Assembly: GCA_016125335.1 (NCBI GenBank)
Contig: WGLY01000002.1
Coordinates: forward strand, 116,072 to 180,071
Length of the DNA stretch: 64,000 nt
Direction: 5' to 3'
Source: Frankiales bacterium
GTDB lineage: Bacteria > Actinomycetota > Actinomycetes > S36-B12 > CAIYMF01
Under the pieces are notes generated by a model. It ran no database searches and was not told the DNA's origin. It saw nothing but the letters and a program-made list of their open reading frames with translations. Shown in pieces: positions 57,025 through 64,000 of the stretch (positions are counted from its first letter, which is position 1; the number at the start of each line of letters is the position of its first letter). A program made the translations under genes and the position numbers.

Positions 57025-57524
57025 GAGCCGCCGCCCTCCGCGACCTCTGCCGCGGGCTTGGTCACGGGGACCTTCTTCTTCTTGGCCTTCGGCGCCGGGG
57101 CCGCGGCGGCCGGGGTCGCGGCGGTGGCAGCCGCGCCGGTGGCAGCCGCGCCGGTCGCGAGCTCCGCGCGGATGTCGGCGAGCTGGCCCTCGAGGCGCGC
57201 GACGTGGCGGCGCACCGCGGCGAGCTCCTCCTCGCGGACGAAGCCGAGCCGGCCCGCGGCCCGGTCGACCTCGGTGCGCACCAGTCCGGTGAGCAGCTCG
57301 CGGTTCTGCTTGCTCGTCTCGAGCAGGTCGTCGGCCAGGCCCTGCACCTGCGTGGCCGCCCGCGAGGCGGCGTCGACGGCCGAGTCCTTGCCCGGGACGT
57401 CGGGGACCTTCTGCAGGTCCAGGCCCTGGGCGACCAGCGCGGTGGCCGCCTCCCGGGCCTTGGCGAGCGTGACCTCGGTCAGCCCGGTGGCGAGCTGGAC
57501 ATATCCGCGAAGCGCGTCGAGCAC
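57021..57524 (-). CDS. Phasin-like coiled-coil protein with Lys/Ala tail
   Basis: A 167-residue protein. Residues 1-115 form long amphipathic helices (LDALRGYVQLATGLTEVTLAKAREAATALVAQG ... REEELAAVRRHVARLEGQLADIRAEL), and the C terminus is Ala/Pro-rich with KKKK, like the PhaF/PhaI-type phasins or nucleoid-associated coiled coils. It may bind granules or DNA; no PHA genes are seen here. GTG start behind GGAGG. Confidence 0.65.
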   Translation of the reverse strand: MLDALRGYVQLATGLTEVTLAKAREAATALVAQGLDLQKVPDVPGKDSAVDAASRAATQVQGLADDLLETSKQNRELLTGLVRTEVDRAAGRLGFVREEELAAVRRHVARLEGQLADIRAELATGAAATGAAATAATPAAAAPAPKAKKKKVPVTKPAAEVAEGGGS

Positions 57525-57819
57525 CGTGCCTCCTGCTGGGCTGCTGGGGGCGCCGGGGCCGCCGCGCCGTCGACCGGTGCGGACGTCCCGCCGTCCGTCC
57601 CACGCTATACCGACCTCGCCCGCGGTGACCGGTCGCGCCCGGGCGGCGTCCGGCCGGTCCCCCGCGGCATCGGGGCGGGGCCGGCGCGGTCGCCGGCGCA
57701 CGGGCGCCGCCGGACGCTGCGGTAGCGTCACCGCGACGCGGCTCGCGGGCCCGGCGTTCTGCGCCGACCCGGGCGCCGCACCGCAGAGGCAGGGGACGAC
57801 CGGACGGAGGGGCACGCAC
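57525..57819. other. Intergenic region between divergent genes
   Basis: About 295 bases between the phasin-like gene and the SCP2-like gene. The only clear signal is the GGAGGGG ribosome site before 57820. A GGTAGCGTCA segment near 57720 could be a -10 box for the plus strand. Otherwise nothing. Confidence 0.45.
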
Positions 57820-58164
57820 GTGGCCGACGTCGAGGACGTGCGCGCGGCGCTCGACCAGGTGGTCGCGACGCTCGACGACGTCGACGACGCGACCCGGGCG
57901 CGGATCCCGGACATCGCCGTCGCCGCGCTGGTGCGCGACCACAGCCTCGCGGTCGCCGCGGACCTGCGCGGGGGGCGGCTGACCGACGTGCGCGACGTCG
58001 ACCTCGTCGCGTTCCGCGCGGCCCGGCTGCGCCTCACCATGGACTCCGACGTCCTGCTGGACCTCGTGGAGGGCCGGCTCTCGTTCGGCCGGGCGTGGGC
58101 CCGCGGACGGGTCAAGGTCGACGCCCACCTGCGCGACCTGTTCCTGCTGCGCTCGTTCCTCTGA
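57820..58164 (+). CDS. Small SCP2-like protein of unknown function
   Basis: A 114-residue protein. DHSLAVAADLRGGRLTDVRDV and LRLTMDSDVLLDLVEGRLSFGRAWARGRVKVDAHLRDLFLLRSFL resemble the SCP2 sterol-transfer fold, where a hydrophobic pocket binds a lipid. The match is by eye only. GTG start behind CGGAGGGG. Convergent with the HAD gene. Confidence 0.65.
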   Translation: MADVEDVRAALDQVVATLDDVDDATRARIPDIAVAALVRDHSLAVAADLRGGRLTDVRDVDLVAFRAARLRLTMDSDVLLDLVEGRLSFGRAWARGRVKVDAHLRDLFLLRSFL

Positions 58165-58236
58165 CGCCGCAGTCCGCACACCGGCGGCACCCGTCACGTG
58201 CGGCGCCGGCCGGACGCGCCGGACCGGCGCGGCCGC

Positions 58237-59250
58237 TCAGCCGGTGGGCCGGGCGCGGTCGTGCAGGACGGCGTCGACGACCTGCTGGGCCTGCGTGGCG
58301 TCCTCGTCGGCGTCGGCCGGGTCCGCCCCGGCGTCGAGGCGCTCCCACCACGCGCGCACGACGGCCCGCACCGGCGCGAGCGGGTCCTGCGGCGCCCCGC
58401 GCGGGGCGTCGGCGACGCGCGTGGCCGCAGCGGGGGCGAGCAGGCCGCGCAGGTCGGCGGCGAGGTAGGTCGGACGGCGGTGGGCGGGCGCGCGGAGCAG
58501 GTCGCGCACATGCGTCACGCCGGTCATCACCAGCAGGCTGTCCACCCCGCAGACGTGCCCGGCCTCGATGTCGGTGTCGAGCCGGTCGCCCACGATCAGC
58601 GGGCGGTGCGCGCCCACCCGCTCCACGGACTCCTCGATGAGCGGCGCGAACGGCTTGCCGGCCACGAGCGGCTCGCGCCCGGTCGCCGACACCACCGCGG
58701 CCACCAGGGTGCCGTTCCCGGGCGCGATCCCGCGCTCGGTGGGGATGGACAGGTCGGTGTTGGTCGCCACGAAGAGCGCGCCCGCGCCGACCGCGTACGA
58801 CGCCTCCGCGAGCTCGCGCCAGCCGACGTCCGGGCCATAGCCCATGAGGACCGCCACCGGGGCCTCCCGGGCCGAGGCGACCGGCCGCAGCCCGCGGGCG
58901 GCGACCGCCTCGGCGACGCCGGGACCACCCACGCAGAGCACGGCCGCCCCCGAGGGCACCCGGGCGGCCACCTCCCGGGCCCCGGCCTGCGCGGAGGTGA
59001 CGACGTCGTGGTCGGCCACGGCGAGCCCGAGCGAGCGCAGGTGCTCGGCCACCACCGCGGGCGGACGCGCAGCGTTGTTGGTGACGTACGCCGTCACCAC
59101 GCCGCGGCGGCGCGCCTCCTGCAGGGACTCGACCGCGTGCGCCACGGCGTCGGGGCCGACGTAGACCACGCCGTCGAGGTCGAGCAGCAGCGCGTCGTGC
59201 GCGTCGAGCAGCAGCGGCCCGTCCTCGTGCTCGTCGCGGACGGCGCTCAC
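58237..59250 (-). CDS. HAD-IIA phosphatase (glycerol-3-phosphate phosphatase-like)
   Basis: A 337-residue HAD-IIA enzyme: LLLDLDGVVYVGPDAV (nucleophile Asp), YVTNNAARPP (motif II), KPFAPL (Lys) and VGDRLDTDIEAG (acidic motif), with the C2 cap between. Rv1692 at this place dephosphorylates glycerol-3-phosphate. About 60 C-terminal residues are extra. GTG start overlaps the TPR gene stop. Confidence 0.9.
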   Translation of the reverse strand: MSAVRDEHEDGPLLLDAHDALLLDLDGVVYVGPDAVAHAVESLQEARRRGVVTAYVTNNAARPPAVVAEHLRSLGLAVADHDVVTSAQAGAREVAARVPSGAAVLCVGGPGVAEAVAARGLRPVASAREAPVAVLMGYGPDVGWRELAEASYAVGAGALFVATNTDLSIPTERGIAPGNGTLVAAVVSATGREPLVAGKPFAPLIEESVERVGAHRPLIVGDRLDTDIEAGHVCGVDSLLVMTGVTHVRDLLRAPAHRRPTYLAADLRGLLAPAAATRVADAPRGAPQDPLAPVRAVVRAWWERLDAGADPADADEDATQAQQVVDAVLHDRARPTG

Positions 59251-59693
59251 GACAGCGTCTCGTCGGGGCTCCCGACCGGGTCGAGCCCGGCCTCGGCACG
59301 GGCGGCCAGGGTGGCCCGCACCTGCGCCAGCGCCCGGCCGTAGTCGGCCCGGTCCGGTCGCATCACCGCGGCCATCGCGAGGTGGTCGGCCGCCTGCGGG
59401 AAGCGGCGCAGCCGCCAGAGGGCCAGGCCGAGGCCGAACCGCGCGTAGTCGTCGTCGGGCGCGAGCTCGGTCAGCACGGTGAACTCGCGGGCGGCGTCCT
59501 CGTAGCGCCGGGCGTCGAACAGGGCCCGGGCCCAGGCCTCCCGGATGGAGGCGGCGTCCGGCTCGTCGCGCGCGGCCCACGCGAGCAGCTCGGCCGCGGC
59601 GGCCGGGTGGCCCTCCTCGAGCAGCGCGCTGCCGCGCCGGAACCAGTCGTAGGCGTCCCCGGCCGGCGGCTCCGGCAACCCCTGCGCGCTCAC
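59247..59693 (-). CDS. Tetratricopeptide repeat protein (Rv1691-like)
   Basis: A 148-residue protein of about three TPR-like helix pairs (AYDWFRRGSALLEEGHPAAAAELLAWAARDEPD; AREFTVLTELAPDDDYARFGLGLALWRLRRFPQAADHL). It is a protein-binding scaffold; its partner is unknown. GTG start overlaps the SSB-like gene stop and its own stop overlaps the HAD gene start. Confidence 0.85.
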   Translation of the reverse strand: MSAQGLPEPPAGDAYDWFRRGSALLEEGHPAAAAELLAWAARDEPDAASIREAWARALFDARRYEDAAREFTVLTELAPDDDYARFGLGLALWRLRRFPQAADHLAMAAVMRPDRADYGRALAQVRATLAARAEAGLDPVGSPDETLS

Positions 59694-60100
59694 CCGGCCA
59701 TGGTGGCACGTCCCTCCTGACCGGCCCGCGTCACCCGCGCCGCGCTCTCGACCTCGACCTGGTAGCGCGAGCCGGAGTCCGCGCCGCGGTGGAAGAACCA
59801 GCGGCGCAGGCTGCCCCGGACCTCCACGACGTCGTGGCGCTCCCAGCGCAGCAGCCGGCGGCGGGCCTCGGCCCGGAACGCCGTGCACTGGAGGGTGTCG
59901 AACCGGGCGCTGCCGGCGGAGGACCGCGCCGCCGCGGGGCGGTCCACCACCAGCCGGAACACCACGTAGCGGTCGCCGGAGGGCATCTCCCGCTCCTCGG
60001 GTGCGGCCGCGAGCCGGCCCCGCAGCCGCACCTCGTTGAGCGCCCCGGCGTCGTCCTCCCCGCTCGCCCGGACCGACCCGCTGCCGCGACGGCTCGTCAT
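59690..60100 (-). CDS. Single-strand DNA-binding protein-like OB-fold protein
   Basis: A 136-residue OB-fold protein: NEVRLRGRLAAAPEEREMPSGDRYVVFRLVVDRP, then FDTLQCTAFRAEARRRLLRWERHDVVEVRGSLRRWFF, is the pattern of SSB and PriB relatives. It lacks the acidic C-terminal tail that recruits repair proteins, so it is probably a second, specialised SSB. ATG start at 60100; longer frames upstream are spacer. First gene of an SSB-TPR-HAD operon. Confidence 0.75.
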   Translation of the reverse strand: MTSRRGSGSVRASGEDDAGALNEVRLRGRLAAAPEEREMPSGDRYVVFRLVVDRPAAARSSAGSARFDTLQCTAFRAEARRRLLRWERHDVVEVRGSLRRWFFHRGADSGSRYQVEVESAARVTRAGQEGRATMAG

Positions 60101-60227
60101 GCTGGTGCCTCCCGTCCCACCCGGGACCCCCACGGCCCCGGTCGTGGGACGTACCCTGCGAGGGGCCGCCGACGCGCGCGGCGGCCCGAGCCCGAGCCCC
60201 GACGACGACACGCCCGAGGAGACGCCT

Positions 60228-61196
60228 GTGGACGCCCAGCCCGGCAGCGACGGCGCTCGGCCCGTGGTCGACCTCGGCGACGAGGTGTGGCTCGTCGACA
60301 CCGAGATGGGCGGCTACGACGGCATCACCGCCGGCTACCTGATCCGCGGCGAGCGCCCCTGCCTGGTGGAGACGGGCGCGGCGACCTCGGCCGACCGCGT
60401 GGTCGAGGCGCTCGCGGGCCTCGGCGTCGGCGCCGAGGACCTCGCCGCCATCGTGGTGACGCACATCCACCTCGACCACGCCGGCGGCGTGGGCGACCTC
60501 GCGGCCGCGTTCCCGCGGGCCGAGGTCGTGGTCCACGAGGCCGGGGCCCGTCACCTGGCCGACCCCTCGCGCCTCATGGCCAGCGCCGAGCGGGTGTTCG
60601 GCTCCGTGCTGCACGAGCTGTTCGGCGCCCTGCGGCCCACGGACGCGGCCCGCATCCGGGTGCTCACCGACGGCGCGCAGGTCGACCTCGGCGGCGGCCG
60701 CAGGCTGGAGTCGTTCGACTCCCCCGGCCACGCCCGCCACCACGTGGGCCTGCTCGACTCGCTCACCGGCGACCTCTACACCGGCGACGCTGCCGGGGTG
60801 TGGACTCCCGAGACCGGCGACCTGCGCCCGGCCACCCCGCCGCCGGAGTTCGACCTCGACGCCGCCCTCGGCTCGCTGGAGCGCATGCGCGAGCGGGCGC
60901 CGCGGCGTCTGCTCTTCAGCCACTTCGGGCCGGTGACCGACGTCGACACCACGCTGGACCGCTCCGTGGAGGAGCTGCGCCTGTGGGTGGAGCTGGTCCG
61001 CGAGGCCCGGGTCGACGGCCTCGACCTCGACCACGCCGTGGCCCGCGTGCGCGAGCGCACCGCGGCGCGCTACGCGCTGCGGGCCGACCCCGAGATCGAC
61101 CACAAGACCGAGGTGCTCTCGAGCACCGAGGCCGACGTCGCCGGGATCTGGCGCTGGCTGGACAAGCAGGCCGAGCTCGAGTCCCCCGCGGGCTGA
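60228..61196 (+). CDS. MBL-fold metallo-hydrolase
   Basis: A 322-residue metallo-beta-lactamase fold enzyme. THIHLDHAGG is the zinc motif (HxHxDH), followed by metal ligands in DSPGHARHHVG and TGDAAG and the last His in LFSHFGP. Close to glyoxalase II-like or quorum-type hydrolases; the substrate is unknown. GTG start behind GAGGAG; a TACCCT -10 candidate is near 60151. Confidence 0.85.
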   Translation: MDAQPGSDGARPVVDLGDEVWLVDTEMGGYDGITAGYLIRGERPCLVETGAATSADRVVEALAGLGVGAEDLAAIVVTHIHLDHAGGVGDLAAAFPRAEVVVHEAGARHLADPSRLMASAERVFGSVLHELFGALRPTDAARIRVLTDGAQVDLGGGRRLESFDSPGHARHHVGLLDSLTGDLYTGDAAGVWTPETGDLRPATPPPEFDLDAALGSLERMRERAPRRLLFSHFGPVTDVDTTLDRSVEELRLWVELVREARVDGLDLDHAVARVRERTAARYALRADPEIDHKTEVLSSTEADVAGIWRWLDKQAELESPAG

Positions 61197-61295
61197 CCGG
61201 CACGGCGCGCCGGCGTCAGGGCGCTCGCCCGACGCCGGCCCACCGCAGCCGGGCGCGGCCCGGCACCGGTCCGGGCCGTCGCGCCGAGAGCGCTG

Positions 61296-63263
61296 CTAGG
61301 GCTGCGAGGGCTGGTCGTCGGCGTCCGCTGCGGTCGCGCCGTCGGGGTCCGTGACGACGTCGTGCCCGTCCTCGCCGTCGGGGTGCTCGGTGTCGGCGGC
61401 GTCGTCCTCCGCGTCGTCAGTCTCGTCAGTCTCGTCCGTGACCGCGTCGTCGGCGGCGTCGTCGTCCGCGTCCTCGGCGTCGAGCAGGTCGGTCCACACC
61501 AGGCCCTCGAGCTCGGCGACGCGCTCGGCGGCCTCCGTGGCCTCGTGCACGTCGACGTCGGCGGCACGCACGAACCAGGCCCGCGCCTCCTCCGCACGGC
61601 CGGCGGCCAGCAGCGCGTCGGCGTAGGCGAACTTCAGCCGCGCGGACCACTCCTCGGTGGAGCGCGACTCCAGCTCCGGGCACTGCAGCGTCACGACCGC
61701 GGCGTCGAGCTGGCCCTGGTCGCGGCGCGCCCCGGACACGACGATCCGCAGCTCCACGCGCCCGGCCCGGTCGAGCCGGTCGGCCTCGGGCGCGCCGGCC
61801 ATGGCGATGGCCCGCTCGGGCCGGCCCAGGCCGCGCTCGCAGTCGGCCATCACCGGCCAGTAGGCGTCCGAGCCGGAGATGCGCCGCGCCGCCCGGAACT
61901 GGGCCAGCGCGTCGGCGTACTCGCCGGCCGCGTAGGCCGCGATCCCGGCCGTCTCGCGCACCACGGCCAGTCGGCCACCGCGCGCGACGGCAGCACGGGC
62001 GTGCTCCCACGCCTGCGCCGGGTCCTCGTCGAGCAGCCGCGCGGTCATCACGAGATGGCGGGAGACGATGTCGGACGCCTCGAGCGAGAGGGTCCGCAGC
62101 TCGGCCCGCACGTCCTTGTCGAGCTCGCGGCCGGTCACGTCCTCGGGCACCGGCGGGCCGGACACTCGCTCCGGGCGCACGTCGCGATCGCGCTCGCCGC
62201 GCTCGGGACGGCCCCGACCAGCCCCGTAGCCAGGGCCACCACGGCGGGCACCCGGCCGCTCGCCGGGTCCGCCGCGCCCGTACGCCGGTCGCGCGTCCTC
62301 CCGCCGCCCCGACGAACCCCGCGGCCCGGAGCCCCGCGCCTCGGTGTCGCGCGCCGGGCGCGGCGACCTGCCGGCTCCCGAGCCACGCTCGTCGTAGCGC
62401 CGGCCGGCGCCCTCGGAGTCGAACGAGCGGCGGGGCCCGCGCTCGGCCCCCGCAGCACCCGAGCGCGGGGCGCCCGAACGAGGCCCTCCCGCGCGTGACG
62501 AGCCGGAGGAAGACGACGACGGCCGCGACGAGCCCTGCCCACCCCGCGGCGGACGCGAGGCGCCACCCTCGGAGTCGAACGAGCGGCGCGGGCCGCCCTC
62601 GGCCCCGGCACCGGAACGCGGCGCACCCGTACGGGGGCCACTGGAACGGGGGGCACTGGAACGGGGCGCACTGGAACGGGGCGCACTGGAACGGGGCGCA
62701 CTGGAACGGGGCGCACTGGAGCGGGGCGCACTGGAGCGGGGCGCACTGGAGCGGGACGAGCCCGAACCGGACGACGGCCGCGACGGGCCCTGCCCACCCT
62801 GCGGCGGACGCGCGGCGCCGCCCTCGGAGTCGAACGAGCGGCGCGGGCTGCGCTCCGCTCCAGCAGCACCCGAACGGGGCGCACCAGCCCGGGGCGCACC
62901 CGAGCGCGGCGCGGAGGAGCGCGGCGCGCTCGATCGCGACGCTCCGGAGCGGGACGAGCCCGGACCCGACGACGACGAGCGCGACGAGCCCTGCTCACCC
63001 CGCGGCGGACGCGGGCCGCCACCCTCGGAGTCGAACGAGCGGCGCGGGCTGCGCTCGGCCCCGGCGGACCGGCTCGAGCCGCTGCGCGGGGCAGGACGGC
63101 CCTGGTCTCGGCCGGAGGAGCCCGACCGGCCCGCGCTCGAGCCCGGACGGGGAGCCCCGCGGCCGGACGAGCCGCCGGCGCTGCGCGGAGCAGCTGCGCC
63201 CCGAGCCGGCCCGCGGCGCTCGCGGTCGGGCTCGCGATCGGATCGGTCGCGGTTGTCGGCCAT
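61296..63263 (-). CDS. Large Arg/Ser-rich repeat protein with C-terminal TPR-like domain
   Basis: A 655-residue protein. Residues 1-370 are disordered: about four long units, each with RSPRRSFDSEGG or RGPRRSFDSEGG, Arg/Pro/Gly and blocks of SSAPR (about eight in a row), coded by 15-base tandem repeats. Residues 390-590 form helical TPR-like repeats (ELRTLSLEASDIVSRHLVMTARLLDEDPAQAWEHARAAV ...). The end is acidic (Asp/Glu). The basic Arg/Ser/Gly N terminus next to an rRNA operon suggests RNA or ribosome binding, but this is inference. Only the TPR part resembles known actinobacterial proteins. Confidence 0.78.
   Translation of the reverse strand: MADNRDRSDREPDRERRGPARGAAAPRSAGGSSGRGAPRPGSSAGRSGSSGRDQGRPAPRSGSSRSAGAERSPRRSFDSEGGGPRPPRGEQGSSRSSSSGPGSSRSGASRSSAPRSSAPRSGAPRAGAPRSGAAGAERSPRRSFDSEGGAARPPQGGQGPSRPSSGSGSSRSSAPRSSAPRSSAPRSSAPRSSAPRSSAPRSSAPRSSGPRTGAPRSGAGAEGGPRRSFDSEGGASRPPRGGQGSSRPSSSSSGSSRAGGPRSGAPRSGAAGAERGPRRSFDSEGAGRRYDERGSGAGRSPRPARDTEARGSGPRGSSGRREDARPAYGRGGPGERPGARRGGPGYGAGRGRPERGERDRDVRPERVSGPPVPEDVTGRELDKDVRAELRTLSLEASDIVSRHLVMTARLLDEDPAQAWEHARAAVARGGRLAVVRETAGIAAYAAGEYADALAQFRAARRISGSDAYWPVMADCERGLGRPERAIAMAGAPEADRLDRAGRVELRIVVSGARRDQGQLDAAVVTLQCPELESRSTEEWSARLKFAYADALLAAGRAEEARAWFVRAADVDVHEATEAAERVAELEGLVWTDLLDAEDADDDAADDAVTDETDETDDAEDDAADTEHPDGEDGHDVVTDPDGATAADADDQPSQP
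62641..62760. repeat. 15-base tandem repeat coding for SSAPR
   Basis: The unit CTGGAACGGGGCGCA (or CTGGAGCGGGGCGCA) repeats about seven to eight times on the plus strand with few changes. Its length matches five codons, so copy-number change keeps the frame. Confidence 0.85.
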
Positions 63264-63408
63264 GGTCGTGGTCCTCTCGTACGTGGGTCGCGCGGCGCTC
63301 GCAGCGCCGGCACGCGGTGGGCACCGGAGGTGTCCACGCGGTCGCCGGCGCCCGCCCGTGGCGGGCCGGGCACCGGCTCTCGGTCGGCCCGCTCGTCGCC
63401 CCCACAAC

Positions 63409-63445
63409 GAGAAACGAGGCCGCCCATGGGGCGACCTCGTTCTCG
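63409..63445 (-). terminator. rRNA operon terminator after 5S
   Basis: Arms GAGAAACGAGG and CCTCGTTCTC, with an inner GCCC/GGGC pairing, form a strong hairpin right after 5S on the minus strand. Its sequence includes a T run on the minus strand (TTTCTCG). Confidence 0.8.
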
Positions 63446-63451
63446 AAGAAT

Positions 63452-63570
63452 GTCCGGCGGCGTCCTACTCTCCCACGCAGTCTCCCGCGCAGTACCATCG
63501 GCTCTGAAAGGCTTAGCTTCCGGGTTCGGAATGGGACCGGGCGTTTCCCTTTCGACATGGCCGCCGAAAC
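63452..63570 (-). rRNA. rrf: 5S ribosomal RNA
   Basis: About 119 bases. The minus strand starts GTTTCGGCGGCCAT and ends GGACGCCGCCGGAC, with the conserved middle CCATTCCGAACCCGGAAGCT. The ends pair as helix I. Confidence 0.95.
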
Positions 63571-63644
63571 TCTATGGAGATGTGATCGGTTTCCCGACCG
63601 TATCTCGGGAACCGCACAGTGGACGCGTATCTAGAAGAAGGTGT

Positions 63645-64000
<356 letters not shown>

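Noticed and set aside
57021..57524. Firm phasin (PHA granule) call
   Set aside because: Coiled coil and Lys/Ala tail fit, but no PHA synthase or depolymerase is in the window; kept as phasin-like.
62641..62760. CRISPR array or IS end from 15-base repeats
   Set aside because: The repeats are contiguous, in frame and code for SSAPR; no spacers or terminal inverted repeats.

Overview
The window is about 75% G+C, starts many genes at GTG, and carries many leaderless promoters (a TANNNT -10 box 6 to 8 bases before the start codon). The gene content is actinobacterial: ftsR/garA-type regulators, a pldP-type parA, scpAB, DUF2277, DUF4916 and a tandem glycine riboswitch. Two blocks keep the gene order known from Mycobacterium tuberculosis (recalled, not searched): 20.9-28.3 kb corresponds to the gcvB-Rv1830-Rv1829-Rv1828-garA-gcvH-pgsA2 region, and 34.5-59.7 kb to the Rv1691-Rv1713 region (TPR, HAD, tlyA, nadK, recN, pyrG, NUDIX, xerD, parA, scpA, scpB, rluB, cmk, der). 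No mycolate genes are seen, so this is more likely another high-GC actinobacterium, perhaps from a Frankia-, Kineosporia- or Geodermatophilus-like lineage. The genus cannot be fixed from this window.

Layout. At 0-4 kb there is a translationally coupled surface-glycan operon (membrane glycosyltransferase, GT2, DUF2064, zinc-knuckle epimerase). At 3.9-5.6 kb mtnP lies between two copies of a 61-bp palindromic element and is followed by a secreted SGNH hydrolase. The stretch 5.9-20.9 kb holds single genes and small operons: a membrane alpha/beta hydrolase, an EamA exporter, an ABC-F ATPase, an ABC exporter pair, GNAT/NUDIX, an MFS transporter, a thioesterase, a HAD phosphatase, a CPA1 antiporter and a PAS-GGDEF-EAL c-di-GMP protein. 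At 20.9-28.3 kb gcvP sits under a tandem glycine riboswitch, followed by the two-MerR/FHA regulatory block, gcvH and a CDP-alcohol phosphatidyltransferase. The stretch 28.3-34.3 kb is accessory: an acidic-tailed membrane protein, a small DnaX-like protein, a STAS protein, a PAP2 protein, two secreted proteins of unknown function and a class II aldolase. After a tRNA-Pro come der, plsC, cmk, tyrA, aroH, rluB, scpB, scpA, an RHH protein, parA and xerD, all on the minus strand. Then follow ald with a divergent lrp, NUDIX-pyrG, a carboxypeptidase, a DUF885 peptidase, recN-nadK-tlyA, two low-complexity proteins, a HAD phosphatase, a TPR protein, an SSB-like protein, an MBL-fold hydrolase and a very repetitive Arg/Ser-rich TPR protein. 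The window ends with 5S rRNA and the 3' end of 23S rRNA, both on the minus strand.

How the parts work together. The core block joins chromosome segregation and resolution (ParA, RHH partner, ScpAB, XerD), DNA repair (RecN), ribosome assembly and rRNA modification (Der, RluB, TlyA) and nucleotide supply (PyrG, Cmk). The two MerR regulators and GarA form the growth and division control block beside the glycine cleavage genes. Related CTC-rich, partly palindromic boxes occur in the promoters of garA and resR and again at scpB/rluB, inside parA and inside tyrA. They suggest, but do not prove, one regulon linking the two blocks.

Most unusual non-coding structure: (1) two 61-bp palindromic elements of equal length flanking mtnP; (2) a four-half-site operator array around the aroH-tyrA promoter, with a perfect 11-6-11 inverted repeat; (3) GTCGAC-centred A/T-flanked palindromes between 37.8 and 44.6 kb; (4) the CTC-rich boxes named above; (5) short A+T-rich rare-codon patches inside otherwise extremely G+C-rich essential genes. 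All of this comes from reading the sequence by eye; no searches were run.
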